A DNA stretch of 64,000 nucleotides from JBCBDX01 sp038529265 (GCA_038529265.1 JBCBDX010000001.1:434001-498000), one strand, 5' to 3'; numbered from the stretch's first letter, positions 40,567 through 50,320 are shown. The notes: generated by a model from the letters alone, not told the origin. A program made the numbers and translations.

Positions 40567-41927
40567 TCCCTGCATCTGCGTCGATGACCAACCGCATCAT
40601 CGTTTTTACAAGCATTTTTACCATCGCTGCCATTGCGCTTCTAGCCTGGTTTTTGATTGCTCAGTTTCGCGATAATGCTTTCTCCGCTTTTTCCAGCGTG
40701 CAGCAAGCCCACCTTTTCAATTTGCTTGGTGAAGTCGATGTTGATGATCGCGGCCGTTTGACCGGGCGCCCACGACTGGGTGATTCACGTTTCGATGAAG
40801 AAGATAGTGGCTGGTACTGGCAAGCTACCATTATTGACAGCGAAGAGCGCTCGGTACTGCGTTCCACTTCGTTGAAGGAAGCCAGAATCGCACGCGTTGC
40901 TCTGAGCGAGTTGCCGTTCGATGCAGCGTTTCAACGCGCGTACATACTACCCGACACCAATGGCATCTTGATCCGAGTGGTCGAAACCGAATTTGAAGTC
41001 GGGGAGACAGCCATTCGACTTCAAACAACCGCCAACTTTTCTCAATTTCAAGCCACAATTGCTGCGGTTCGCCGAGACATCGTGGCTGCGCTTACCGCTT
41101 TTGGTATCGGGCTGCTTGTGCTCAATGCACTCTTAATACGAGTGGGTCTGCGTCCACTAGCCGCTGCGCGCGAGCAGCTGGTGGAGGTTCAAAATGGCAA
41201 GAAGACGCGGTTGGAAGGCCAGTACCCAGCCGAGATTGCACCGCTTGCTGGCGAAATCAATTCCCTAATAGAGAACAACAAGCGTGTTGTTGAGCGTGCC
41301 CGCACTCAAGTTGGCAATCTTGCACATGCGCTCAAAACTCCAATCGCGGTTTTACGCAATGAATCTGATGCCAGCGAAGTCCCTGGGCCATTGGTACGAG
41401 AGCAGACCGAAGAAATGAACAACTATGTTCAAAACTACCTAAAGCGAGCACAAATCGCCGCGCAGACCGGCGGTGCCGTCTTCAGGTCCGATGCTTTGGC
41501 GGTCACCGAAAAGCTCATACGCGTTATGCGAAAGCTAAATCCGGACAAAGAATTTGAGTTTGTAAGAGAAGGTGAGGGAACGATCACTTTTGCGGGTGAG
41601 CAAAGTGACCTTGAAGAGATCCTCGGCAATTTGTTTGAAAACGCAGCAAAGTGGAGCAAGAGCCGGGTTCGATGCGAAATCGCAATTGAATCCGTCGGCT
41701 CCGAGTTCTTTGCTATTGAAGTTGAGGATGACGGCCCTGGCATTCCTCAAAATATGCGTGAAGCGGCGCTTAAGCGTGGAAAGAGATTGGATGAGGCTGT
41801 GCCGGGCACCGGTTTGGGTCTATCGATAGTAGCAGATACTGTTGAAGCTTATCGGGGCAAATTATCTCTGGAAGCATCGAAGTGGGATGGTTTGAAAGTT
41901 GCCATCGAATTGCCGCTCTCGCCTTGA
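40563..41927 (+). CDS. feuQ: FeuQ-like sensor histidine kinase
   Basis: A 454-residue membrane kinase. First helix IIVFTSIFTIAAIALLAWFLIA (about 12-33), a periplasmic domain of about 130 residues, second helix DIVAALTAFGIGLLVLNALLI (about 170-190), HAMP-like linker, H box NLAHALKTPIAVLRNE with the phospho-His, N box LEEILGNLFENAAKWSKS (core: NLFENAAKW), G1 EDDGPGIP and G2 GTGLGLSIV. HALKTP is typical of PhoQ/FeuQ-type kinases. It phosphorylates FeuP; FeuN is the expected periplasmic brake. Confidence 0.9.
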   Translation: MIPASASMTNRIIVFTSIFTIAAIALLAWFLIAQFRDNAFSAFSSVQQAHLFNLLGEVDVDDRGRLTGRPRLGDSRFDEEDSGWYWQATIIDSEERSVLRSTSLKEARIARVALSELPFDAAFQRAYILPDTNGILIRVVETEFEVGETAIRLQTTANFSQFQATIAAVRRDIVAALTAFGIGLLVLNALLIRVGLRPLAAAREQLVEVQNGKKTRLEGQYPAEIAPLAGEINSLIENNKRVVERARTQVGNLAHALKTPIAVLRNESDASEVPGPLVREQTEEMNNYVQNYLKRAQIAAQTGGAVFRSDALAVTEKLIRVMRKLNPDKEFEFVREGEGTITFAGEQSDLEEILGNLFENAAKWSKSRVRCEIAIESVGSEFFAIEVEDDGPGIPQNMREAALKRGKRLDEAVPGTGLGLSIVADTVEAYRGKLSLEASKWDGLKVAIELPLSP

Positions 41928-42008
41928 AAAACTGAAAGCTCATTCAATTGCGATGATATGGCGAGCAGAACATTGATTTCACACGGTGTCACCCACTATC
42001 TGAGCGCA

Positions 42009-42455
42009 ATGATACCTTTTCGGAAACCATTAAGCCAAATAGCACTCTTGATCTCCGGTTTGATCCTAACTGGCTGTCAAACGACAGGAACGTTATGGCC
42101 GGGAAATGGCAGTGCCTTATCGAGTTCGCAGCTGCTCGCGGGGCTTGACGGTGGTCTCGTCGGCCAGATTAACAACATCGCTCTCTCTACCACAGACAAA
42201 CAACAAGCCCTTGTCACTGAGTATCGTGCTTTGGAAACCGCCGAGCCGGGCGCTTTAATATCTTGGCAATCTGCAGATCAAGCGCTTGCAGGACAGGTAT
42301 CAGCCTCGCAACCCTATCGCGTCGGCTCGCAAGACTGCCGACAATACTCCCACCGTATTTTCAGCACGCAGGTTGGAGCAACAGCAGATCAATCCCCGAT
42401 AGCGCAAGGCACAGCGTGCAGGAACCCGGACGGCAGTTGGACACTTCTAGGATAG
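42009..42455 (+). CDS. Surface lipoprotein, 17-kDa-antigen-like (RT0821/Lpp0805 type)
   Basis: From ATG 42009, a 148-residue protein with a lipoprotein signal (LSQIALLISGLILTGC, lipobox LTGC). The C-terminal half has ALETAEPGALISWQSAD, YRVGSQDCRQYSH and GTACRNPDGSW, typical of the rickettsial 17-kDa antigen-like surface proteins of alphaproteobacteria. The first half lacks the usual glycine zipper length. It is probably anchored in the outer membrane. It lies between feuQ and ccmI on the same strand. Confidence 0.82.
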   Translation: MIPFRKPLSQIALLISGLILTGCQTTGTLWPGNGSALSSSQLLAGLDGGLVGQINNIALSTTDKQQALVTEYRALETAEPGALISWQSADQALAGQVSASQPYRVGSQDCRQYSHRIFSTQVGATADQSPIAQGTACRNPDGSWTLLG

Positions 42456-42534
42456 CCATCTTTTGATGCGGGCAGTTGTCGCATATATGATAAAAGTGCG
42501 TCCTTGCTCAAAAGTCTCATGATAAGAGCCCAAA

Positions 42535-43680
42535 ATGTTCTGGTTGTTGGCCATATGCTTGACCCTTGTCGCAATTATGATTGGTTTCCGTCCGCTCATT
42601 AAGCGTGTTGATCATGCAGCTGCCACTGACAGCGAATTCGACACGGCTGTTTATCGAGACCAGCTTGCTGAGTTGGAAGCGGACAAAGCTCGCGGGTCTA
42701 TCGATGCCGCTGAATACGAACAAGCGCGCGTTGAAGTTGCAAGGCGCATAATTGCCGTTGAAAATCGAGACCAAACGATTGATCGTTCGGCGCGCGAGCA
42801 CAATGGTGGGTTTGTCGGCGCAGTATTTGCAGTCTTGTTTGTGCCGGGGCTTGCATTTCTGTTTTATGTTGAATTGGGCTCACCCGGGATGGATGCCCAG
42901 CCTTTGGCAGCACGCGTAAATCAGCCTTTAGCATCTGAAGTCTCCGAAGATATCGCGTTGATGCTGGAGCGGGCGGAGGAACATCTACGCGTCAACCCAG
43001 ATGATGTTCGAGGCTGGGATGTTGTCGCGCCGGTTTACCTGCAGACAAATCGCTTTGATAAAGCGATCACGGCTTACAACAACGCAATCAGTTTGGACGG
43101 GACAAACACGAACCGCCTAGCTGGTCTCGGCGAAGCAATGGTGTCTCAAAATGGTGGCATTATTGATGGCGACGCGCTCATTCGTTTCCAAGCCGCTATG
43201 CAGTTAAATCCAGACGATGCGCGCTCAAACTTTTTTATTGCGCTTGCAGCGGCTCAGGCTGGTAACCTGGAAGAAGCGCAGGCGATTTGGCAGGAACTTT
43301 CAACGAACGACGCTCAAGTACGATGGGCACAGATGGCTGAAACGGCGCTGGCGCGGCTACCAACGTCGCCGACGGTAGGTGCCGCACCACAATTGGACGA
43401 AGCGCAGCGTGATGCCGTTGCAGAGTTTCCGGTGGACGAGCGCAATGAAATGATTGTTTCAATGGTCGAAGGCTTAAACGACAGACTTCAATCCGATCCG
43501 AATGATTTGGAGGGTTGGCGCCGCCTTATTCGTGCACGAACGGTGCTGGGCCAGCCAGAGTTGGCGGTTGCCGCATTAAAAAGCGGTATCAGAGCATTTT
43601 CAGACGACGATGAGGCACTTCAGTCCCTTAATTCGCTGGCTTTGGAACTCGGTATTCCCATTGAGGAAGAAGGATCATGA
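42535..43680 (+). CDS. ccmI: Cytochrome c maturation protein CcmI (CycH)
   Basis: A 381-residue protein with two membrane helices (residues 1-20, and about 92-112 within FVGAVFAVLFVPGLAFLFYV). YRDQLAELEADKARGSIDAAEYEQARVEVARR (core: YRDQLAELEAD) between them is the CcmI hallmark. The periplasmic part carries TPR repeats (for example GWDVVAPVYLQTNRFDKAITAY in short form) that bind apocytochrome c. It is the first gene of the ccmIEFH operon and overlaps ccmE by 4 nt. Confidence 0.94.
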   Translation: MFWLLAICLTLVAIMIGFRPLIKRVDHAAATDSEFDTAVYRDQLAELEADKARGSIDAAEYEQARVEVARRIIAVENRDQTIDRSAREHNGGFVGAVFAVLFVPGLAFLFYVELGSPGMDAQPLAARVNQPLASEVSEDIALMLERAEEHLRVNPDDVRGWDVVAPVYLQTNRFDKAITAYNNAISLDGTNTNRLAGLGEAMVSQNGGIIDGDALIRFQAAMQLNPDDARSNFFIALAAAQAGNLEEAQAIWQELSTNDAQVRWAQMAETALARLPTSPTVGAAPQLDEAQRDAVAEFPVDERNEMIVSMVEGLNDRLQSDPNDLEGWRRLIRARTVLGQPELAVAALKSGIRAFSDDDEALQSLNSLALELGIPIEEEGS

Positions 43681-44141
43681 CCCGCAAACAAAAGCGTGCC
43701 GTCGTCATATTCTGCGGACTATCAGTTCTTGGTCTAGCAGCTGTTTTGGTGCTCACGGCTCTCAGTGACCAGGTTACGTTTTTCCGAACGCCAACAGACT
43801 TGCAGGCTGAAGATGCCCATCAGCTTGATCGTATTCGTTTGGGTGGGCTGGTTACCGAGGGCTCAGTGAAGAACCTGAGCGATGCACGCGTGGAATTTGC
43901 TGTTGAAGATGCCAACCACGTGATCACTGTTCGTTATGCCGGTATTTTGCCGGATTTGTTCCGTGAAGGACAGGGCATTGTAGCCGAGGGTACTTTAAGC
44001 CCTGCAGGGTACTTTGATGCCGACACCGTGTTAGCCAAGCATGATGAGACTTACATGCCGCGCGAAGTTGCCGATGCGCTTAAAGAACAGGGTCATTGGA
44101 AAGGTGAAGAAGCAAGTTCAAAGGAGGCTTACGGGCAATGA
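43677..44141 (+). CDS. ccmE: Heme chaperone CcmE (CycJ)
   Basis: A 154-residue protein with one N-terminal helix (VVIFCGLSVLGLAAVLVLTAL) and a periplasmic OB-fold. RLGGLVTEGSV and the heme-binding His122 in LAKHDETYMP (with Tyr126) identify CcmE, which receives heme from CcmC and passes it to CcmF. It overlaps ccmI and ccmF by 4 nt each, so the operon is tightly coupled. Confidence 0.96.
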   Translation: MTRKQKRAVVIFCGLSVLGLAAVLVLTALSDQVTFFRTPTDLQAEDAHQLDRIRLGGLVTEGSVKNLSDARVEFAVEDANHVITVRYAGILPDLFREGQGIVAEGTLSPAGYFDADTVLAKHDETYMPREVADALKEQGHWKGEEASSKEAYGQ

Positions 44142-46141
44142 TCATTGAACTTGGTCACTACGCATTGGTTTTGGCATTAGCGCTGTCAATTGTGCAGTCC
44201 GTCGTTCCGCTCTGGGGCCTAAAGACCAATGATGAAAAACTCACAGCGTTGGCGCCACACCTTTCCATTTCAACATTCATCATGGTGGCTTTGGCCTTCG
44301 CCGCATTGACTTGGGCCTATGTCACCAGTGACTTCTCGGTTCGCAACGTTTGGGAGAACTCGTTTTCTGCCAAGCCAATGATATACAAAATTTCGGGTGT
44401 CTGGGGTAACCATGAAGGCTCTATGCTTCTGTGGATATTGACGCTCGCATTTTTTGCAGCGCTGGTCGCTTTTTTTGGCAGCAACCTTCCGCCCAGATTA
44501 AAGGCCGCCGTCCTGAGCGTACAGGGCTCCATCACCGTCGCCTTTACGCTCTTTATTCTCCTCACATCCAATCCGTTTGAACGCATGGTGCCTGCCCCGC
44601 TGGAAGGACGCGACCTCAATCCGTTGCTGCAGGATGTCGGTTTGGCCATCCACCCGCCGCTACTTTACCTTGGTTATGTTGGCCTCTCGATTTGCTTTTC
44701 ATTTGCAATCGCAGCGCTCATTGAAGGGCGAATTGATGCTGCTTGGGCGCGCTGGGTTCGGCCTTGGACTTTGGCAGCTTGGGTTTTTCTTACAGCTGGT
44801 ATCGCCGTCGGATCCTACTGGGCTTACTACGAACTCGGCTGGGGCGGCTGGTGGTTCTGGGACCCTGTTGAAAATGCATCCTTTATGCCATGGCTCATTG
44901 GTACCGCTCTGCTGCACTCGGCATTGGTGATGGAAAAACGCGATGCCATGAAGATTTGGACGGTACTTTTGGCCATTCTGGCTTTCTCTTTTTCGCTACT
45001 AGGCACATTCCTTGTCCGGTCCGGCGTACTTACCTCCGTTCACTCATTCGCGACTGATCCTCAGCGTGGCCTTTTCATTCTTTTGATCCTGATGTTCTTC
45101 ATCATTGGCTCTTTGCTGTTGTTCGCGGTGCGCGTATCGACCTTGAGAAACGGCGGTGTGTTCCATCCCATTTCACGTGAAGGCGCGTTGGTTCTCAACA
45201 ATTTGTTTTTGACAACTGCTACGGCAACCGTGCTGATCGGGACGCTATATCCATTGCTTGTTGAGGCCGTTACAGCGGAGAAAATCTCGGTTGGTGCGCC
45301 TTACTTCAATCTCACCTTCATTCCGTTGATGATCCCGCTGTTGATGGCTGTGCCATTGGGCCCCTTGTTAGCTTGGAAACGAGGCAACCTGGTCGGTGCA
45401 TTGCAGCGGCTTTGGGTAGCTGGTGGCTTGTCCCTCGCAGCGGCGCTAGCATTGGTTTATTGGCAAACCGGTGCACCGGTTCTTGCTTTGGTGGGATTTG
45501 CACTCGCGTTCTGGCTGATATTCGGAGCAGCCGCTGATCTATGGATGAAGGCCGGTCTACCAAAAGCAAAGCCTTCCGTTGCTTGGTCAAGACTAAAAGG
45601 CTTGCCGCGGTCAGCTTGGGGAACTGCACTGGCCCACGCCGGTATCGGTGTTATGACCCTCGGCATTGTTGGTGTGTCGCTGTTCGAAACCGAGACAGTA
45701 CGGAACATGAAGCCCGGCGATACGCTTGAACTTTCCGGATACGAAGCGCGCCTTGAGCGGCTGGAGCCGGGGATTGGCCCTAACTACAGTTACACAAAAG
45801 GCGTGTTCACGATTTTTCGGAACGGTTCTGAAATAGGCCGTATCGAGCCTGAAAAGCGCGTTTATATCGCAAGTCGTATGCCAACCACGGAGGCTGGCAT
45901 CATGACAAAGGGCATTCACCAGTTTTACCTATCACTTGGCGATCCGGCTTCTACGCCAGGCCTTATCGTAGTCAGGGCGTGGTGGAAGCCATATGTGACG
46001 TTGATTTGGTATGGGGCATTGCTGATGTGCATTGCAGGCACTCTTTCGCTAAGCGACCGCCGCCTGAGAGTAGGCGCGCCCAAACCCGCACGCGCTAGAA
46101 GGAGCGCGGTAAGCGGTGCTGCTGCGCAACCTGCTGAGTGA
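44138..46141 (+). CDS. ccmF: Cytochrome c heme lyase subunit CcmF (CycK)
   Basis: A 667-residue polytopic protein. The WWD signature region is GGWWFWDPVENASFMPWLIGTALLHS, quoted by its core WGGWWFWDPVENASF; GVWGNHEGSMLLW and HPPLLYLGYVGL also match CcmF. With CcmI and CcmH it attaches heme to apocytochrome CxxCH motifs at the periplasmic face. The C-terminal tail is Ala/Arg-rich. It ends 7 nt before ccmH. Confidence 0.96.
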   Translation: MIIELGHYALVLALALSIVQSVVPLWGLKTNDEKLTALAPHLSISTFIMVALAFAALTWAYVTSDFSVRNVWENSFSAKPMIYKISGVWGNHEGSMLLWILTLAFFAALVAFFGSNLPPRLKAAVLSVQGSITVAFTLFILLTSNPFERMVPAPLEGRDLNPLLQDVGLAIHPPLLYLGYVGLSICFSFAIAALIEGRIDAAWARWVRPWTLAAWVFLTAGIAVGSYWAYYELGWGGWWFWDPVENASFMPWLIGTALLHSALVMEKRDAMKIWTVLLAILAFSFSLLGTFLVRSGVLTSVHSFATDPQRGLFILLILMFFIIGSLLLFAVRVSTLRNGGVFHPISREGALVLNNLFLTTATATVLIGTLYPLLVEAVTAEKISVGAPYFNLTFIPLMIPLLMAVPLGPLLAWKRGNLVGALQRLWVAGGLSLAAALALVYWQTGAPVLALVGFALAFWLIFGAAADLWMKAGLPKAKPSVAWSRLKGLPRSAWGTALAHAGIGVMTLGIVGVSLFETETVRNMKPGDTLELSGYEARLERLEPGIGPNYSYTKGVFTIFRNGSEIGRIEPEKRVYIASRMPTTEAGIMTKGIHQFYLSLGDPASTPGLIVVRAWWKPYVTLIWYGALLMCIAGTLSLSDRRLRVGAPKPARARRSAVSGAAAQPAE

Positions 46142-46148
46142 GATCACT

Positions 46149-46622
46149 ATGAAGCGTCTGATCACCGTCACCGTCCTACTGCTGGGCCTAAGCATGAGGG
46201 CGGCTTTAGCAGTCACACCGGAAGAAATACTGGATGATCCGGCGCTGGAAGAGCGCGCGCGCCAACTGTCGGCAGGACTACGTTGTCTCGTATGCCAAAA
46301 TCAGTCGATTGATGATTCAGATGCTGCGTTGGCAAAAGACCTACGGGTACTGGTGCGAGAGCGCTTGGTTGCCGGTGACACGGATAAACAAGTTCTCGAT
46401 TTTGTGGTGTCCCGGTACGGAGAGTTTGTGCTTCTTCGCCCCACCTTCAGCACTCAAAACGCCGTCTTGTGGGTCACACCCGTTGTTGTACTGCTACTCG
46501 GTGGCTTTTTTGCTTTCGGATACGTCAGAAATCGCCCGGCGATTGCCGCCTCACAAATCAGTGAGGATGAGGCGCAACGCATCGCAAAAATTTTGGATGA
46601 TGGTGATCAGTCTAAAGGCTAG
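46149..46622 (+). CDS. ccmH: Cytochrome c maturation protein CcmH (CycL)
   Basis: From ATG 46149, a 157-residue protein with a signal peptide (ITVTVLLLGLSMRAALA), the redox motif RCLVCQNQSIDDSDA, and a C-terminal helix (VTPVVVLLLGGFFAFGYV). CcmH keeps the apocytochrome cysteines reduced. The frame stays open 33 nt further upstream into ccmF but the signal peptide begins here. It is the last gene of the operon; ccmABCDG are not in this window. Confidence 0.95.
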   Translation: MKRLITVTVLLLGLSMRAALAVTPEEILDDPALEERARQLSAGLRCLVCQNQSIDDSDAALAKDLRVLVRERLVAGDTDKQVLDFVVSRYGEFVLLRPTFSTQNAVLWVTPVVVLLLGGFFAFGYVRNRPAIAASQISEDEAQRIAKILDDGDQSKG

Positions 46623-46653
46623 TGTTTCTCCAATCGTATGAGGGGACCAGCCG

Positions 46654-47880
46654 ATGGCCATAGAAAAACGCGAGTTCAGTTCCGTATCTGGACAAACACT
46701 AGCTGCCAGGTTTGACCGACCTGATGGTGAGATTAGAGGTTATGCGCTATTTGCCCATTGCTTCACATGCACCAAGGACATCATTGCCGCCCGTCGCATC
46801 GCGGCGCATTTGGCCAAGCTGGGCGTTGCAGTTCTACGTTTTGATTTTACCGGGCTCGGCTCCAGTCAAGGCGAATTCGCCAATACAAGTTTCGCCTCCA
46901 ACGTTGATGACCTTGTCGCGGCTGCCGACTACCTGGCCGCCAATGGAGAAGCGCCAAGCCTTTTGATTGGGCACTCTTTGGGCGGTGCCGCGGTCTTGGC
47001 TGCCGCTGAACAGATAAAAAGCGTAAAGGGCGTTGCGACAATCGGCGCGCCTGCCGATGCCGAACATGTGTTGCACATGTTTGAAGACAGTATCGGAGAC
47101 ATTGAAAGAGACGGCTCCGCTGAAGTGTTGCTCGCTGGCCGGAAGTTCCGGATAGGAAAGGGGTTTATTGAAGCTGCTCGTTCTACGACGCTTGATGACA
47201 AGATTTCCAGGCTTCGCGCCAGCCTGCTGGTTCTCCATTCTCCCATCGACAATACAGTTGGAATTGATAATGCCACACGCATTTTCATGGCCGCAAAGCA
47301 TCCGAAAAGCTTCGTTTCGCTCGGCACCGCTGATCATCTCCTAACAAAGGACGAAGACGCAACCTTTGCCGCAGAGATGATCTCTGCGTGGGCATCAAGG
47401 CTTTTGCCAAAGGATAGTGTCGAGACTTCCTCAGCTGATCAACTGGAACATGTGCGTGTTGCGGAAACGCGTGCGTCCAAGTTTCAAAACACGGTGCAAG
47501 TTCGCAGCCATCGCCTTTTTGCGGACGAACCACCGTCCGTTGGTGGCACTGATACCGGGCCAACGCCATATGATTTTCTCTCTGCTGCGCTGGGTGCATG
47601 CACGTCGATGACCTTGCGTATGTATGCTGACTTCAAAAAACTGGACCTTGGAAAGGTTACAGTCGATGTCAGTCACAATAAGGTTCACGCGAAAGATTGT
47701 GCTGATTGTACTGAAGAAAGTATGGCTTCCGGCGGTAAGATTGATCGATTTGAAAGGGTGATCTCTGTTGAGGGGAATGTACCCGAAGAGATCGAGCGAA
47801 AAATCGTTGAAATCGCCAACAAATGCCCGGTTCATAAAACGCTGGAAGCTCAGGCCACGATCATAACGCGTGTTGCTTAG
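46654..47880 (+). CDS. Alpha/beta hydrolase fused to an OsmC domain
   Basis: A 408-residue two-domain protein. Residues 1-255 are a hydrolase: oxyanion region AHCFTCTKD, nucleophile elbow IGHSLGGAA (Ser about 110), Asp in HSPIDNTVGID and His in TADHLLTKDED. Residues about 260-408 are an OsmC/Ohr-like domain with the redox Cys in SAALGACTSMTLRMYADFK (core: LGACTSMTLRMYA) and the second in CPVHKTLE. The fusion is known as a bifunctional hydrolase/OsmC family. It probably detoxifies organic peroxides or esters; the coupling of the two activities is not established. GAGGGGACC precedes the ATG. Confidence 0.92.
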   Translation: MAIEKREFSSVSGQTLAARFDRPDGEIRGYALFAHCFTCTKDIIAARRIAAHLAKLGVAVLRFDFTGLGSSQGEFANTSFASNVDDLVAAADYLAANGEAPSLLIGHSLGGAAVLAAAEQIKSVKGVATIGAPADAEHVLHMFEDSIGDIERDGSAEVLLAGRKFRIGKGFIEAARSTTLDDKISRLRASLLVLHSPIDNTVGIDNATRIFMAAKHPKSFVSLGTADHLLTKDEDATFAAEMISAWASRLLPKDSVETSSADQLEHVRVAETRASKFQNTVQVRSHRLFADEPPSVGGTDTGPTPYDFLSAALGACTSMTLRMYADFKKLDLGKVTVDVSHNKVHAKDCADCTEESMASGGKIDRFERVISVEGNVPEEIERKIVEIANKCPVHKTLEAQATIITRVA

Positions 47881-48004
47881 CGAATTTCCACTAACCTTAC
47901 GAAGATTTCATGTTCTCGCCATGTTTGCGCAAGGATCGCCTCCCTAAGTAACGCTTATTGCGATGTCGTCATCGCTCGTGACTTCAATAAGGAGAGCTCC
48001 CAGA

Positions 48005-49513
48005 ATGCTAAAATCCCGCTTGAGCAAGCTGTTGATCGCCGGTGCTGTTGTTGGTGCAGGTTTTGCCGGATACAGCGGCGCAACCCTTTCCACAGCCATC
48101 GCCGATCCCGTGCGTGTGGAAACTGCAATTGCGGCCCCCGGGTTTGCTGATGTGGTAGATGTGGTTTCACCTGCTGTTGTGTCTGTCCGAGTTCGCTCAT
48201 CTGTCCAGCCGGTCAGTGAACGTTTTAACAACATGATTCCCCGCGGCTTTGAAGATTTGCCTGATGGCCATCCTTTCCGCCGCTTTTTCCGTGAGTTTGA
48301 GCGTGAGTTTGGTTTTGGTGACCGACGCGGCGAAGGTCCGCGCGCTGAGCGTCGGCGTTCGCGCCCCGTCTCGCAAGGTTCCGGTTTCTTCATTTCCGGT
48401 GATGGTTTTCTCGTCACAAACAACCATGTCATCGAAAATGGCGAACAGTTTGCCGTTATCTTGAATGACGGAACTGAGTATGAAGCTGAGTTGATTGGTA
48501 CCGACCCACGCACTGATCTTGCCGTTTTAAAAGTCGATACGACCGATGATTTGACCTATGTTGACTTTGCGCCCGAAGGTAAAACCCGCGTTGGTGATTG
48601 GGTCGTTGCAGTGGGCAATCCGTTTGGACTGGGTGGCACAGTGACTGCTGGAATCGTGTCAGCGTTTGAGCGCGACATTGGTGCCGGACCTTATGATCAA
48701 TTCCTCCAGATCGATGCTGCCGTCAATCGCGGTAACTCCGGTGGGCCAACATTCAATCTCAACGGTGAAGTTGTCGGCGTTAACACCGCCATCTTCTCGC
48801 CATCAGGTGGGAACGTGGGCATTGCGTTTGCTGTACCTGCAAGCGTCGCAAGCAATATCGTTGCCGATTTGATCGATGATGGCAGCGTCCAGCGCGGTTG
48901 GTTGGGCGTTTCTATTCAGCCGGTAACGGACGATATCGCCGAATCGTTAGGTATGGATGCATCTGCGGGCGCATTGGTTTCCGAACTGACACCGGGCACA
49001 CCTGCGCAAGAAGCTGGCATACGTATCGGCGATGTGATCACTGGTGTGAACACAACCGATGTCGAAGGTCCACGCGAACTGTCACGCGCAATTGCGGGCT
49101 TTGATCCTGGTTCAGATGTTTCCATCACCGTTTTTCGCGATGGCAGCGAGCAGACCATCGATGTGACACTTGGCGAGCTGCCAACCCGCGAAGAACTCGC
49201 AGGCCTCGCACCTGACCAAGAACCTGAAGAAGCCAGCCCGACTTCGATGGAAGACTTCGGCCTGACCTTAGTCCCGTCTGACGATGGAGAAGGTGTGCTT
49301 GTTACCGATGTGGTACCCGACAGTGCAGCTGCACAAGCTGGTATTACAGCGGGCGACATTATTCGCGAGATCAACAATCGGCCGGTGACCTCGGCTGATG
49401 AAATCACGCAACAGATTGATGCCGTTAAGTCGCAAGGTCGCAAAGCTGCACTCGTGCGCGTGGAGGGTGAAAACTCAAGCCGGTTTGCAGCCCTGTCGCT
49501 CGACGAAGGCTAA
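48005..49513 (+). CDS. degP: Periplasmic serine protease DegP/HtrA
   Basis: From ATG 48005 (AAGGAG upstream), a 502-residue protein with a signal or anchor (LLIAGAVVGAGFAGYSGA). The trypsin-like domain has His in TNNHVIENG (about 141), Asp in TDLAVLKV (about 170) and Ser in VNRGNSGGPTFN (about 244). Two PDZ domains follow (RGWLGVSIQPV... and FGLTLVPSDDG..., each about 90 residues). It degrades or refolds misfolded envelope proteins. The same position after ccmH and before a two-component pair occurs in Sinorhizobium (degP1). Confidence 0.95.
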   Translation: MLKSRLSKLLIAGAVVGAGFAGYSGATLSTAIADPVRVETAIAAPGFADVVDVVSPAVVSVRVRSSVQPVSERFNNMIPRGFEDLPDGHPFRRFFREFEREFGFGDRRGEGPRAERRRSRPVSQGSGFFISGDGFLVTNNHVIENGEQFAVILNDGTEYEAELIGTDPRTDLAVLKVDTTDDLTYVDFAPEGKTRVGDWVVAVGNPFGLGGTVTAGIVSAFERDIGAGPYDQFLQIDAAVNRGNSGGPTFNLNGEVVGVNTAIFSPSGGNVGIAFAVPASVASNIVADLIDDGSVQRGWLGVSIQPVTDDIAESLGMDASAGALVSELTPGTPAQEAGIRIGDVITGVNTTDVEGPRELSRAIAGFDPGSDVSITVFRDGSEQTIDVTLGELPTREELAGLAPDQEPEEASPTSMEDFGLTLVPSDDGEGVLVTDVVPDSAAAQAGITAGDIIREINNRPVTSADEITQQIDAVKSQGRKAALVRVEGENSSRFAALSLDEG

Positions 49514-49579
49514 AACGAAACAAACCAAAACCTTTCCGGCGGGTCTTTCGTCCATGTCATCCCCTCCGGTCGGAAAGGC

Positions 49580-49627
49580 GGCGGCAACGGGTTTCCCCCC
49601 TCGCGCCCGTTGTCGCCAACTCTATTT
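49580..49627 (+). terminator. Terminator-like hairpin after degP
   Basis: GGCGGCAACGGG (49580-49591) pairs with CCCGTTGTCGCC (49606-49617), twelve base pairs with one G-U, around a 14-nt loop. It is followed by AACTCTATTTT, a modest T-rich tail. It lies 67 nt after the degP stop and ends about 20 nt before the next gene. Confidence 0.65.
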
Positions 49628-49645
49628 TGGCATAGCTCTGATCCT

Positions 49646-50317
49646 ATGAAGATATTGATTATCGAAGACGACAAGCCTTCCGCCGAGTATCTGAAGAAGG
49701 CACTTGGCGAAGCTGGCCACGGCGCGGACATCGCCAATGATGGCGAGAGTGGACACAACATGGCCCAATCCGGTGCGTACGACGCTTTGATTGTGGACCG
49801 CATGCTGCCGAAAAAGAACGGGTTGGAGATCATTGCAGATTTACGTGACTCAGGCGATGCTACGCCTGCACTAATCTTATCTGCACTCGGCGAAGTCGAC
49901 GATCGTGTTACGGGACTGCGTGCCGGAGGCGATGATTACCTGACAAAGCCATACGCGTTCTCTGAATTGTTGGCGCGTTTGGAAACCCTTCAGCGACGCG
50001 GCCTCGGCGTCGAGAGCGAGACGCTTTATCAAGTGGGTGATTTGGTGCTGAACAGACTGTCTCGAGATGTCAAACGTGCTGACCAGACAATTATCCTGCA
50101 ACCAAGAGAGTTTCGCCTACTAGAGTATCTGATGCGCAACGTTGACCGAGTTGTCACGCGCACAATGCTGCTCGAGCATGTCTGGGACTATCATTTTGAT
50201 CCGCAAACGAACGTTATCGACGTGCATATTTCACGGTTGCGAGCGAAGATCGAAAAAGGTTTCGAAAAGCCGCTGCTTCACACCGTACGCGGCGCTGGCT
50301 ATGTCATGCGCGAGTGA
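49646..50317 (+). CDS. OmpR-family response regulator
   Basis: A 223-residue regulator from ATG 49646. Receiver domain: MKILIIEDDKPSAEYL, phosphoacceptor Asp in DALIVDRMLPKKNG (about residue 51; R replaces the more usual T/I), LSALGEVDDRV and YLTKPYAFSEL. The C-terminal winged helix has LQPREFRLLEYLMRN and TNVIDVHISRLRAKI. It corresponds by position to the regulator between degP1 and glnE of Sinorhizobium. The kinase gene starts 3 nt downstream. The signal is unknown. Confidence 0.92.
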   Translation: MKILIIEDDKPSAEYLKKALGEAGHGADIANDGESGHNMAQSGAYDALIVDRMLPKKNGLEIIADLRDSGDATPALILSALGEVDDRVTGLRAGGDDYLTKPYAFSELLARLETLQRRGLGVESETLYQVGDLVLNRLSRDVKRADQTIILQPREFRLLEYLMRNVDRVVTRTMLLEHVWDYHFDPQTNVIDVHISRLRAKIEKGFEKPLLHTVRGAGYVMRE

Positions 50318-50320
50318 TAG

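Noticed and set aside
47960..47975. Short palindrome GCGATG-TCGT-CATCGC before degP
   Set aside because: A 6-bp stem with a 4-nt loop is expected by chance at this scale, and it has no further supporting features.
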